Shown piece by piece: positions 36,724 to 45,602 of a stretch of DNA of 45,766 nt. The position numbers and the translations under genes were made by a program. The stretch comes from an uncultured Myxococcales bacterium. GTDB lineage: Bacteria > Myxococcota_A > Polyangia > Palsa-1104 > JAEUJZ01. Every line of letters starts with the position of its first letter. The first letter of the stretch is position 1. The stretch lies in contig CALMML010000389.1 in the NCBI GenBank assembly GCA_937868485.1, positions 1 to 45,766 on the forward strand, read 5' to 3'. Under the pieces are notes generated by a model. It was not told the origin of the DNA, made no database searches, and was given only the letters and a program-made list of their open reading frames with translations.

Positions 36724-38220
36724 CTATTCGACTCGGTGAATCTGCATCGTGTTCGTGGGCTGACCCGATCGGAACGGAATGGCCATGGTCAAGATGACGT
36801 GCTGACCGCTCTTGGCGAGTCCTTGGTCGCGCAGCAGGGCGAGCACCGAGCGGATCATGGTGGCCTCGTCGTCCGCTTGCGGCGCCATCATCGGCAGCAC
36901 ACCCCAGTAGGCGGCCAGCTGGTTGTAGACCTCGACGCTGGAGGTCATGCCGACGAGCAGTGCTTCGGGGCGATATTCCGACAAGAGGCGCGCGGCCCCA
37001 CCGGAGTTGCTGAGCGAGACGATCACGGGCGCTTCGACCAGCCGCGACGCCACCACCGCTGCGTGGGCCACGGCGTTGGAGGTCACGCGGATCATCGGCC
37101 AGTCGAGCTTGTGCCGGAGCTTGAAGTAGCGCTCGCTCTGCTCGACTTCGCGGATGATGCGATCCATCGTGCGCACCGCGAGGAGCGGGTACTTGCCCGA
37201 CGCCGACTCTGCCGACAGCATCAGGGCATCGCTGGCGTCCATGACGGCGTTGGCTACGTCGCTCGCTTCGGCTCGGGTCGGGCGCGCGTTCTGCGTCATC
37301 GACTCCAGCATCTGGGTCGCGGTGATCACCAGCTTGGCGCGGCGGTTGGCCAGCTCAATGGCGGCCTTTTGCACGAGCGGAACTTTTTCCGGGCCCAGCT
37401 CGACGCCGAGATCGCCACGCGCGACCATGATTCCATCGGCGGCATCGATGATCTCTTCCAGGTGATCGACCGCTTCGGGCTTTTCAATCTTGGCGATGAT
37501 CAGCGTGGGGGGACGGCTCTGGCTTTCGGGAATGCTGGTGCGGGCGGCGGCAATCGCGGCGCGGGCTTCGTGAATGTCTTGGGCGGTGCGCACAAACGAC
37601 AAGGCCAGAAAGTCGACGCCGAACTGCTGACCAACGATCAGATCGGCCAGGTCTTTTTCGGGCATCGACGGGGCGGAGACGTGAATCCCCGGCAGGTTGA
37701 TGCCTTTGTTGTTCGACAGCGGTCCGCCGATCAGCACGCGGGTGACGACTTCGCTGCCTTCGACCGACAGGACTTCGATCTGAAGCAGTCCGTCGTCAAG
37801 AAGCAGCACGTTTCCGGGCCTGACATCGCGCGGCAGCCCTTCATAGGTGACGCTGGCGCGGGCGGCATCGCCCAGGATCTCCTCGGTGGTCAGGATGAAC
37901 TCGGTGCCCGCTTCAAGGACGGTGCCCGGCTTCATCTTGCCAACGCGAATCTTGGGCCCTTGGAGGTCTTGCAAGATGGCGACGGCGCGACCACGGCGGG
38001 CGGCCTGTTCGCGAATGGCGCTGTAGACGCGACGATGGTCGTCTACGGTGCCGTGCGAAAAGTTCAGCCGCGCGACGTTCATGCCTTCATCGATCAAGTG
38101 ACCAATGACCTCGGGCGTGCGGCTCGCCGGTCCGATGGTGCAGACGATCTTGGCCCGCCGAAACGGGCTCGCGAAGGGATGTTTTTTTAGGGAATGAGAG
38201 GAGGAAGCGGCCTCAGACAT
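36724..38220 (-). CDS. pyk: Pyruvate kinase
   Basis: A 498-residue enzyme converting phosphoenolpyruvate and ADP to pyruvate and ATP, the last step of glycolysis. The TIM barrel starts AKIVCTIGPASRTPEVI, with the nucleotide and K+ site NFSHG, the catalytic Lys in IIAKIEKPEAVDHL, the Mg-binding Glu of that segment and Asp of MVARGDLGVELG, and MLESMTQNARPTRAEASD. The B-domain lid lies between about 90 and 190 (LQDLQGPKIRVG to the GGPLSNNKG stretch). The C-terminal alpha/beta allosteric domain follows, without an extra PEP-utiliser domain. Its ATG is 56 bp after the alpha-amylase stop on the same strand, so starch-derived sugars and glycolysis may share expression. Confidence 0.96.
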   Translation of the reverse strand: MSEAASSSHSLKKHPFASPFRRAKIVCTIGPASRTPEVIGHLIDEGMNVARLNFSHGTVDDHRRVYSAIREQAARRGRAVAILQDLQGPKIRVGKMKPGTVLEAGTEFILTTEEILGDAARASVTYEGLPRDVRPGNVLLLDDGLLQIEVLSVEGSEVVTRVLIGGPLSNNKGINLPGIHVSAPSMPEKDLADLIVGQQFGVDFLALSFVRTAQDIHEARAAIAAARTSIPESQSRPPTLIIAKIEKPEAVDHLEEIIDAADGIMVARGDLGVELGPEKVPLVQKAAIELANRRAKLVITATQMLESMTQNARPTRAEASDVANAVMDASDALMLSAESASGKYPLLAVRTMDRIIREVEQSERYFKLRHKLDWPMIRVTSNAVAHAAVVASRLVEAPVIVSLSNSGGAARLLSEYRPEALLVGMTSSVEVYNQLAAYWGVLPMMAPQADDEATMIRSVLALLRDQGLAKSGQHVILTMAIPFRSGQPTNTMQIHRVE

Positions 38221-38276
38221 CGTAGCTTTGGTTATATCGCGACCGGACTACGCTGTGTGTGGCTTTCGTGGACGGG

Positions 38277-40343
38277 CTATTTGGAAAGGATGACAAAGCC
38301 TCGGGCAGGGACGGAGAGGGTGGGTCCGCTGACCATGCCGCCGCTTACTTGGTCGGTGAGCGACATGGCAGGCAGACCCGAGACGGTCTTTGCGGAGTCG
38401 GCGCGATTGATCGCGACGTAGACGGTGTCGGCTCCGTCGACCATGCTGTAGACCCAGGTGTCGTCGGTCTGGGATAGCGTGGTGCGGTTTCCGCGACGGA
38501 GGCTGCTGTGGGCTTTGCGGATGGCGCCGAGCTTCTTGGTGCGGTCGAGCAGCCACTTTTGTCCGCCGTTATAGCCGCCGCTGTTCCAGTCCATCATGCG
38601 GCGGTTGTCGGGATCGCCTGCGCCCGCAAGTCCGATCTCATCACCGTAGTAGAGAAGCGGCACGCCCTTGTTGGTCATCAGGATCGCGACGGACAGCCCG
38701 AGTCGCTCGTAGGCTTCGGTCTCGCCGACGGTGCCGGGACGGTTCGGGTCGAAGTTGCGGTCTTTGCCGCCGGCCCACACGTCGGTCCACAGCGGGCTGT
38801 TTTGGGCAAAGTGAATCGAGCGCGGCACGTCGTGGTTGCCAATGAACGTCGAGTTGAGCCCGGTGCCGTAGAAGTTGGTGTTCGAGTCCATAAAGTTCAC
38901 CAGATCCTGCATCCGGCCCTGGCGGAGCAGGACTTTGCTGGTCAGCTCGGCGCGCAGCGGGAAGTCAAACTGTCCGTCGAGCTTTTTGCACGGATCGATG
39001 AACGACTTGATGAGATCGCGGTTGCCTGTGTAGGTCTCGCCGACGAGGTAGATGTGCTGTTTTTTGACCAGCTCGACGTCTTTGGTGATGCGCTCGCGCA
39101 GGTCGGTGAGCCAGGACTGCTCGATGTGCTTGACCGCGTCGAGCCGGAAGCCATCCAGGTCGTAGTTTTGCATCCACGACAGGGCGTTATCGACGGAAAA
39201 CTTGCGCGCAGCGGCGTTGTTGAAGTCAAAGTCGGGCAGGTAGTCGCGGAACCAGCAGACCGACGCTTTGCTGCCTTCCCACGGACAGTCGGACGAGCCG
39301 CAGATGCACTGGCGGCCCCCGCCGAGGTCGAGCGGATTGAACCAGCCCTTGTTCATCGCGTAGACCGGCGAGTCTTTGTGAACGTGGTTCATCGCATAGT
39401 CGACGAGGACCTTGATGCCGCGCTTGTGGGCCTCGGCGATGACGGCTTTTAGCTCGGACTCGGTGCCAAAGCGACGCTCGGGCTTGGTCAGATCGCGCGG
39501 CCAGTAGCCGTGATAGCCGGTGTAGTTGCGTCCGTCGTCACCGATGCCGATGCCGTCGGTGTTGTCCATGGGAACGGTCAGCCACAGCGCGTTCACCCCG
39601 AGCGCGTCGAAGTAGCCGTCCTTGAGCTTCTGCAGCAGTCCGGCCCAGTCGCCGCCTTTCCAGTTCGCCGACGCATCGACCATGCCGCCGCCGCTGTACG
39701 GGATGTTGTTGGCAGGGTTTCCGTCGAAGAAGCGATCGACGAAGACGAAGTACATGACCGCGTCGCGCCAGTCGAAGTCTCCGGCGGTGGCAGAGCAGGT
39801 CGGTGCGGGCGCTTCGCAGGTGTACTTGACACAGGTGACGCCGCTTCCGACGGAGTTAAAGCCGCCAAAGCCGTCCGATTCCTTGTTGGGGTTTTCGGGA
39901 TCGGCGATCCAGCTCTCTTTGCCGGTGGCATCGACGATGCGGAACTTATATAGAAACTTCGATACCCAAGGCACCGTGACCTTGACGCGCCAGGCGGTGC
40001 CGTCGAAGGTCATCACGTCGCCCGTGACCCAGCCGTTTGCCTTGTGGTCGCCACGTAGCTCGACGACTTTTTCATCGCCTTTGGTGCTGGTGCCGCCCAT
40101 TCCTCGGTAGACAAACTCTTGCTCGCAGCGGCGCTCGCTGACATCGCACATCGGCGGGGGCGGCGGCATCATTCCCGAGCCAGAGCCTGACCCGTAGCCG
40201 GATCCTTCCTTGCGCGGTCCGGGGTCCCACGGATCAGACATCTTGCCGTTGTAGATGCTGTAGTCACCACAGCCGGCGACCACCGACGAAACGAGCAAAA
40301 GGAGCGGGGCAAGCTGACGACGGGCTTGCAGCAAAAGCGACAT
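38277..40343 (-). CDS. Alpha-amylase family (GH13) lipoprotein
   Basis: A 688-residue exported glycoside hydrolase. ATG 40343 is set by a strong AAGGAGGT 5 bases upstream. The signal ends in SVVAGC25, a good lipobox, followed by a Gly/Ser/Pro-rich linker (38-65). A starch-binding-like (CBM48/CBM20-type) sandwich covers about 75-165. The GH13 barrel then shows DGFRLDAVKH (nucleophile Asp402), LVGETYTG (acid/base Glu436) and FIGNHD (transition-state Asp505), plus DYAMNHVH for region I. A C-terminal beta domain ends the protein. Paired Cys residues suit an oxidising compartment. It should hydrolyse alpha-1,4-glucans at the cell surface. It is divergent from the AraC regulator, with a gap of about 100 bp. 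Confidence 0.93.
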   Translation of the reverse strand: MSLLLQARRQLAPLLLLVSSVVAGCGDYSIYNGKMSDPWDPGPRKEGSGYGSGSGSGMMPPPPPMCDVSERRCEQEFVYRGMGGTSTKGDEKVVELRGDHKANGWVTGDVMTFDGTAWRVKVTVPWVSKFLYKFRIVDATGKESWIADPENPNKESDGFGGFNSVGSGVTCVKYTCEAPAPTCSATAGDFDWRDAVMYFVFVDRFFDGNPANNIPYSGGGMVDASANWKGGDWAGLLQKLKDGYFDALGVNALWLTVPMDNTDGIGIGDDGRNYTGYHGYWPRDLTKPERRFGTESELKAVIAEAHKRGIKVLVDYAMNHVHKDSPVYAMNKGWFNPLDLGGGRQCICGSSDCPWEGSKASVCWFRDYLPDFDFNNAAARKFSVDNALSWMQNYDLDGFRLDAVKHIEQSWLTDLRERITKDVELVKKQHIYLVGETYTGNRDLIKSFIDPCKKLDGQFDFPLRAELTSKVLLRQGRMQDLVNFMDSNTNFYGTGLNSTFIGNHDVPRSIHFAQNSPLWTDVWAGGKDRNFDPNRPGTVGETEAYERLGLSVAILMTNKGVPLLYYGDEIGLAGAGDPDNRRMMDWNSGGYNGGQKWLLDRTKKLGAIRKAHSSLRRGNRTTLSQTDDTWVYSMVDGADTVYVAINRADSAKTVSGLPAMSLTDQVSGGMVSGPTLSVPARGFVILSK

Positions 40344-40440
40344 ACGCACCTCCTTGCGGATTGGGACGGTACGATACCGAATCGGACAGTCCTTAACAGG
40401 GCAAAATGCTGCGCGAGAGGCGGTCCTGTATGCTGCGCGC

Positions 40441-41253
40441 GTGGCGACTCCTAGAACCGCTGCGGACTTGGTGGATGTCGATGCGGCGCTGGCCCCGGCG
40501 TTTGGGCTCAGCGACGAGCTGTCCCCGCTGGTTTCGGAGTGGCACGCGCACAACCGACACCAGATCTTGTATGCCAGCGCGGGGCTTTTGCATCTGACGG
40601 TGGGCACAAGTGACTGGGTGCTGCCTCCGCATCGGGCGGCGTTCCTTGTGGCGGGAACGCAGCATCGGGTGCGCTGTGACCAGCAGGTTTCGCTGCGGAC
40701 GATCTATCTGGCACCGTCGATTGTGGCCGCGCCGCCGTGGGACTGTCGGGTGTTTACGGTGTCGCCGCTCGCCAAAGAGCTGCTGCTGTACGCGATGCGC
40801 TGGAACCACCAAAGCGATCCGCGCGATCCGCTGCTTCAGTCGTATTTTTCGACGCTGGGTCAGCTTGCGGCAGAGTGGAGCGAGCACGGTGCGCTGCCGT
40901 TTCGTCTGCCGGTGCCACAGTCGGAAGCGCTGCGGCGGGCGACCCGAATCATTGTGGACCGACTGGACGAAGCGCTGTCGGTGACGGACCTGGCCAAGGC
41001 GGTGGCCCTGTCCGAGCGCACGCTGCGTCGACGGTTTGTGACCGAGCTGGGCCTGACGCCGCACGCCTATGTTCATGCGCAGCGGATGCTGGCGGCGCTG
41101 GATCGGCTGACGGACCCGTCGCTGTCGATCACGGAAGTGGCGCTTTCGGTGGGCTTTGAGACGCCCAGCTCGTTTAGCCATGCCTTCACCGCGTTCGTCG
41201 GCGAATCCCCACGCGATTACCGACAGAAACTTCGCTATGATCACAAGTCATGA
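40441..41253 (+). CDS. AraC-family transcriptional regulator
   Basis: A regulator of about 270 residues. An N-terminal cupin sensor (SEWHAHNRHQILYASAG, then LPPHRAAFLVAGTQHRV) is followed by two helix-turn-helix motifs at the C-terminus (LSVTDLAKAVALSERTLRRRF and ITEVALSVGFETPSSFSHAF, then the typical GESPRDYRQ). No ATG is available in frame near the start of similarity; GTG 40441 is the best choice but lacks a good ribosome site, and a TTG at 40354 would add 29 residues. It is divergent from the amylase gene and its stop overlaps the amidase start (ATGA). It may control either neighbour; its effector is unknown. Confidence 0.9.
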   Translation: MATPRTAADLVDVDAALAPAFGLSDELSPLVSEWHAHNRHQILYASAGLLHLTVGTSDWVLPPHRAAFLVAGTQHRVRCDQQVSLRTIYLAPSIVAAPPWDCRVFTVSPLAKELLLYAMRWNHQSDPRDPLLQSYFSTLGQLAAEWSEHGALPFRLPVPQSEALRRATRIIVDRLDEALSVTDLAKAVALSERTLRRRFVTELGLTPHAYVHAQRMLAALDRLTDPSLSITEVALSVGFETPSSFSHAFTAFVGESPRDYRQKLRYDHKS

Positions 41254-41963
41254 AGCCGATCCTGGATCTGTCGCTCGCGTCGGAGCTGCCGTGCGGTCCG
41301 TTTCAGGATCGTACGGAGCACAGCCATGGTGCGCTCCATCGTCCGCATCGCGAAGAGTCGTGCCGCGCGCTGGTCTTTCATCGCATCGGTGAGCCGCTTT
41401 CCCCGCCATCGCCCGAGGAGACGGCGCACCTGCCCGGCGGCGTGCTGCCCGGCGGAGAAGGTCGCGACACCGATGGCATCATTCGCTTTTTTACCAGTCA
41501 TCCCGAAGGCGTGGCGACGGTGACACTGGATGGTAGCTACGATGACAAAAAAGCCACCATCGACAAGTGGACCCGTGATGGTGTGCCCGCTGCGTATCAG
41601 GAAAAAGCGTTCGTCCCGTACACGTTTGTGATCGAGCCGGACGGCGCGGTGCATCAGCTTTTGCGACTGGATGTAGCGGGGGCGCACGCGCGGGGCTTTA
41701 ACCACAGCGGGATTGGCGTGGCGTTTGTGGGGGACTTCCGCTTTGAAGCGCCGACGGACGAGCAGCTGGAATCGGGCCTGGCGGTCAGCGTGGCGCTGCT
41801 GCGTCAGCTGGGACTTTCGGCGTCAGCGGTCAAGCTGTACAGCCACGACGAAGCCAGGGCGGTGATTGGACAAGGTCCAAAGGAGTGTGTGGGGAAGCAC
41901 TTTCCGCTCGACGCCTTTCGTCAGCGCATTCGGGAGCAGGCTGCTGCCCCCGAGCGCGGCTGA
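41250..41963 (+). CDS. N-acetylmuramoyl-L-alanine amidase (Amidase_2/PGRP family)
   Basis: A 237-residue zinc amidase of the T7-lysozyme/AmpD fold, which cuts between N-acetylmuramic acid and L-Ala in peptidoglycan or muropeptides. The ligands are His44 (LVFHRIG), His199 (LYSHDEA) and Cys213 (KECVGKHFP); the core strand FVIEPDGAVHQ and the NHSGIGVAFVGDF segment fit the family. CVG replaces the usual CPG. There is no signal peptide, so it should act in the cytoplasm on recycled muropeptides, like AmpD, unless the start is wrong. The ATG lies inside the AraC gene's last codons (ATGA overlap), so it is translated together with the regulator. Its stop is 2 bp from the convergent lipoprotein stop. 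Confidence 0.88.
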   Translation: MKPILDLSLASELPCGPFQDRTEHSHGALHRPHREESCRALVFHRIGEPLSPPSPEETAHLPGGVLPGGEGRDTDGIIRFFTSHPEGVATVTLDGSYDDKKATIDKWTRDGVPAAYQEKAFVPYTFVIEPDGAVHQLLRLDVAGAHARGFNHSGIGVAFVGDFRFEAPTDEQLESGLAVSVALLRQLGLSASAVKLYSHDEARAVIGQGPKECVGKHFPLDAFRQRIREQAAAPERG

Positions 41964-41965
41964 CG

Positions 41966-44900
41966 TTACGGTGCGCGATGGAGGATGGAGCCGGTGTTTC
42001 CGACGAGGAAGATGTTGCCGGTTCCGATGCCAAACACGCCGTTGAGGAGCTGCGAGCTGCCGCTCACCTGCGGCGTCCACGACGTACCGTTGTAGCGAAG
42101 CAGGGTGCCTTTGTCTCCGACGGCGTAGATGTTGTTTGCGTCGCTGCCCCAGATGCTATTGAGCTGGGTTGTGACGCCGCTCGGCGCGGAAGAGAACGAC
42201 AGACCGTTCCAGCGCTTGAGCAGGCCCGCTGCGCCCGTCACCCAGACGTTGTTGGGACCGCTGGCAAAGACGCTGCTGAAGTAGGACACGCCGTCAGACG
42301 ACAGCAGGGACCAGGCACTGCCGTTCCAGCGCAGAAGCACGCCACCTGCGCCGACGACAAAGACGTTGTTTGCGTCGGTGCCAAAGACGCCGGTGAGGTG
42401 ATAGGTGGTGCCGCTCGTCTGCGTCGTCCAGCTGGTGCCGTCGTAGCGGAGCAAGGTGCCGTTGTGTCCGACGGCCCAAGCGTTCTTGCTATCGGACGCC
42501 CAGACGGCGCGCAGAAACTCGCTGGTGCCGCTGGCCTGTGGGGTCCAGGCGGTGCCGTCCCAGCGCAGGATGGTGCCAGCAGCACCGACGGCCCAGGCAT
42601 TCCTACTGTCGGTGCCCCAGATGGCAGACAGGCCCTCGCGGCTGCCGCTGCTCTGCGGGCTGAGCGTGTAGCCGTTCCACTTGACGATGCTGCCACCGGC
42701 CCCGACGAACCAGACGTTGCTGGCGTCGCTGCCCCAGGCGGCGTAGTACCCGGCGCGGCTCCAGGCGGGCGGTGCGGTCCAGGTCGTGCCGTTTGAGCTG
42801 AGGACAAGGCCAGCATCACCGACGGCCCATAGGCTGGTTGGCGAGCTGCCCCAGATGGCCAGCAGGTTTTCGCTGACGCCGCTCGACTGCGATACCCAGG
42901 CGCTGCCGCTCCACTTGAGCACCGTGCCGCTGTAGCCGACGATCCACAGGTTGCTGGCGCTGGTTCCCCAGACGGTGCGGAGCATTTCCAGCGTGCCGCT
43001 CGTCTGCGTCGTCCAGGTTACGCCGTCCCACTTGAGGATGACGCCGTTTGCACCGACGGCCCAGACGTTACTGGCGTCGGTTCCAAAGATGCTGCGCAGG
43101 TAGGCCAAGCTGCCGCTTGTCTGCGTCGTCCAGGCCGCGCCGTCCCACTTGAGGATGACGCCGTTTGCACCGACAGCCCAGATGTTGCTGGCATCAGAGC
43201 CCCAGATGCCGCGCAGATACGAGAGAGAGCCGCTGGTCTGTGCCGAGAAGCTCGCGCCGTTCCAGCGCAGGATGGTTCCGCCGTCGCCAACGATCCAGAG
43301 GTTGCTGGCGCTGGTTCCCCACACGCCCGACAGGCTCGCGGTGGTGCCGGTTGGCAGCTGCGTCCAGGTTGTCCCGTCCCACTTGAGGACGGTGCCCGAC
43401 ACACCGACGGCCCAGACGTTCTTCGCGTCGATTCCCCACACCGCAAGCAGGTTCTTGGTCGTCGGGGTGCTCTGCTGCGTCCAGGCGGTTCCGTCCCACT
43501 TGATGATGACGCCGTAGTCGCTGACGGCCCAGACGTTGTTTGCGTCGCTGCCCCAGATGGACGGCAGGTAGTTTCCTTGCGGCGTCGGGCTGCGCCAGCA
43601 GTAGCCATCGACCGAGCAGACGCCTCGCGGCATTCCGACGGACAGCACGGTGTCGGCCTTGAGCCCTACGTACGTCACCGCGATGGTGCTGCGACCCTTG
43701 GCAAGTCCCGTCGCCAGACCGCTTGCGCTGATGCTGGCCACGCCGGTTGCTGGGGCAATGTCGACGGCAGAATAGGTCGCGCTGCTGCTGACATCTTTGG
43801 TGGTTCCGTCTGAAAACAGCGCTTCCACCGTGAACTGCTGCGTCGCGGAAACGGCAATGGCTGGCCCTTGCGGGCTCAGGCGCAGGCTGGTCGCAACCGC
43901 CGGGGTCACTGTCACAGCTGCCGTCGCTGTCTGCGCCATGTGTACCGCCGTCACCTGCGCTTGACCGATGTTCTTGGCGTAGGCACTGCCGATGCCGCTC
44001 ACCGACAAGACATCAGTTCCCAGCAGATCCGTCGTCGTCCAGACCGCAGACGTCGTGACATCTTGGGTCGTCGCGTCGGTGTACGTTGCCATCAGTCGGA
44101 ATGCCTGCGTCTGACCTTTGGCCAGCGACGTGCTTGCGGGACTGATCGCCACCGAAACCAGCGCCGCCGGACGAACCGTCAGCGTTGCCGCTGCTGCGTA
44201 GCCTCGGAAGCTGGCACTGATGGTCGCGGTTCCCACGGCATTTCCCTTGGCGAGACCGCTTGCGTCGACGGAAGCCACACCCGTGCCGGACAGATCCGTC
44301 GATGTCCACGTCGTCAGCGCCGATACGTTTTGTGTGGTTCCGTCGGTAAACGTCGCGGTGGCCGTAAACTGCTGGGTGGTTCCCTTGGCCAGCGTCGCAG
44401 TCGCAGGGCTGAGCGCAAGTGCCGTCGGTGCGGCTGGATTGATCGTGAGATCTGTCTCGGCAATCACGCCCAGGTATTCGGCGCTGACGGTTGCTTTTCC
44501 GACGGCGTCACCGTGTGCAATGCCGGTGCCATCGATCGACGCAACACCCGAGCCCACCACATCGAGCACGGCCCAGTCGGCACTGGCGGTGACATCTTGA
44601 ACCGTGCCATCGGAAAAGGCCCCGACGACGTTGAACTGTTGTGAAGTTCCTTTGGCAATCGCGACGCTGAGCGGGCTGAGCGTCAGCGTCTTGACCGTCG
44701 CTGCCGTGACTTCCAGGGTCGTGCTGGTGGTCTTCGTTAGATATCGCGCCGAGATCCGTGCCTTGCCGACGCTCTTTGCGGTGGCAAGCCCAACGGAGTT
44801 TACGACCGCGACACCGGTTCCGAGCGTGTCCTTGACCGACCACGCCGATGCCGTCGTGACATCTTGCGTCGTGCCATCGCTGAACGTCGCCATCACCTTG

Positions 44901-45346
44901 AACTGCTGCGTCAGCCCTTTGGGAACTTTCGGCAGACTGGGACTTACCGACAGCGTCGATAGCGTCGCTGCGGTGATGTGTAGATCCGTCTCGGCCTTCT
45001 GTCCTTCATAGTCCACCGTGACGTGATAACGCCCCGGCTTGTCGAGCTGGACCAGTCCCGATTCGCTCGCTACCAGCGCGGTGCCATCCGCTCCCGTGAC
45101 CGTCCAGCTTCCTTTGCCGGTCAGATCGCGCACCCGTCCATCTTGTGAAAAGCCACGAAGCTGAAACTGCTGCGAGGTTCCGTGCGCAATCTGCGGATTC
45201 GAGGGAGACAGCGCGAGCTGCAGCGAATCCGGTCCACGCGGATCGGGCGATCCGCAGTGAACTCCGACAGCTGCCATCAGCATCAGCGCCCAGAGTTGCA
45301 ACCAACGAACGCGTAACAAGTGAGTGGTCTTTGTGCGTGCTTTCAT
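41966..45346 (-). CDS. Giant surface lipoprotein: six Ig-like (Big) domains plus 14-repeat propeller-like array
   Basis: A 1126-residue exported protein. ATG 45346 is chosen because AGGAGG lies 5 bases upstream. A hydrophobic signal ends near HCGSPDPRG, a non-ideal lipobox. Six bacterial Ig-like (Big_2) domains of about 88 residues follow (about 42-570), each with a GTSQQF-like strand and an FSDGTTQDVT-like turn. A short Cys pair (CSVDGYC) then leads to 13 full 39-residue repeats plus a 26-residue partial one to the end. Each repeat has the pattern L-x-x-[IV]-[WF]-G-[ST]-D-x-x-N-[VIL]-[WF]-x-V-G, then KWDG-x-x-W. The array should form one or more beta-propellers. A stalk with a distal binding head (adhesin or sugar-binding) fits best; no catalytic residues are seen. 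Confidence 0.88.
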   Translation of the reverse strand: MKARTKTTHLLRVRWLQLWALMLMAAVGVHCGSPDPRGPDSLQLALSPSNPQIAHGTSQQFQLRGFSQDGRVRDLTGKGSWTVTGADGTALVASESGLVQLDKPGRYHVTVDYEGQKAETDLHITAATLSTLSVSPSLPKVPKGLTQQFKVMATFSDGTTQDVTTASAWSVKDTLGTGVAVVNSVGLATAKSVGKARISARYLTKTTSTTLEVTAATVKTLTLSPLSVAIAKGTSQQFNVVGAFSDGTVQDVTASADWAVLDVVGSGVASIDGTGIAHGDAVGKATVSAEYLGVIAETDLTINPAAPTALALSPATATLAKGTTQQFTATATFTDGTTQNVSALTTWTSTDLSGTGVASVDASGLAKGNAVGTATISASFRGYAAAATLTVRPAALVSVAISPASTSLAKGQTQAFRLMATYTDATTQDVTTSAVWTTTDLLGTDVLSVSGIGSAYAKNIGQAQVTAVHMAQTATAAVTVTPAVATSLRLSPQGPAIAVSATQQFTVEALFSDGTTKDVSSSATYSAVDIAPATGVASISASGLATGLAKGRSTIAVTYVGLKADTVLSVGMPRGVCSVDGYCWRSPTPQGNYLPSIWGSDANNVWAVSDYGVIIKWDGTAWTQQSTPTTKNLLAVWGIDAKNVWAVGVSGTVLKWDGTTWTQLPTGTTASLSGVWGTSASNLWIVGDGGTILRWNGASFSAQTSGSLSYLRGIWGSDASNIWAVGANGVILKWDGAAWTTQTSGSLAYLRSIFGTDASNVWAVGANGVILKWDGVTWTTQTSGTLEMLRTVWGTSASNLWIVGYSGTVLKWSGSAWVSQSSGVSENLLAIWGSSPTSLWAVGDAGLVLSSNGTTWTAPPAWSRAGYYAAWGSDASNVWFVGAGGSIVKWNGYTLSPQSSGSREGLSAIWGTDSRNAWAVGAAGTILRWDGTAWTPQASGTSEFLRAVWASDSKNAWAVGHNGTLLRYDGTSWTTQTSGTTYHLTGVFGTDANNVFVVGAGGVLLRWNGSAWSLLSSDGVSYFSSVFASGPNNVWVTGAAGLLKRWNGLSFSSAPSGVTTQLNSIWGSDANNIYAVGDKGTLLRYNGTSWTPQVSGSSQLLNGVFGIGTGNIFLVGNTGSILHRAP
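41969..43567 (-). repeat. 117-bp tandem coding repeats (39 residues each)
   Basis: Thirteen complete units and one partial unit encode the propeller-like array of the giant lipoprotein. Every full unit is exactly 39 codons with no insertions. Units 4 and 5 share long identical protein stretches (NVWAVGANGVILKWDG-like), which suggests recent duplication or gene conversion. Confidence 0.92.
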
Positions 45347-45402
45347 GCATTCCTCCTGAGCTGCTTGGATACCACTTTGATCTGACAATGCGCAGTTCCT
45401 TG

Positions 45403-45500
45403 GGAATGCAAACAGAGTGCGTTTGGGAGTCTTCGGGCGCACTGTAGGAATCCAAACAGAGAGCGCCTAGGAATCGCTACAGAGTCGCGTGGGAACAGCG
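45403..45500. repeat. Imperfect repeats upstream of giant lipoprotein gene
   Basis: GGAAT followed by [AT]ACAGAG and a CGC-containing stretch begins at 45403, 45447 and 45470; the first two share AAACAGAG[TA]GCG. They lie 57 to 125 bp upstream of the lipoprotein start, between it and the divergent sigma-factor gene, so they may be operator half-sites or mere promoter-region duplications. Confidence 0.4.
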
Positions 45501-45602
45501 CCAGCGCGTGGCCAAATACGAGACAGAGCGCCGAACCAAGAAAAGAAACTCGCGTCGCTGACTTGACAGCTTGGCGGCTCGCAAGGGACTCTCCGCTGCG
45601 CT

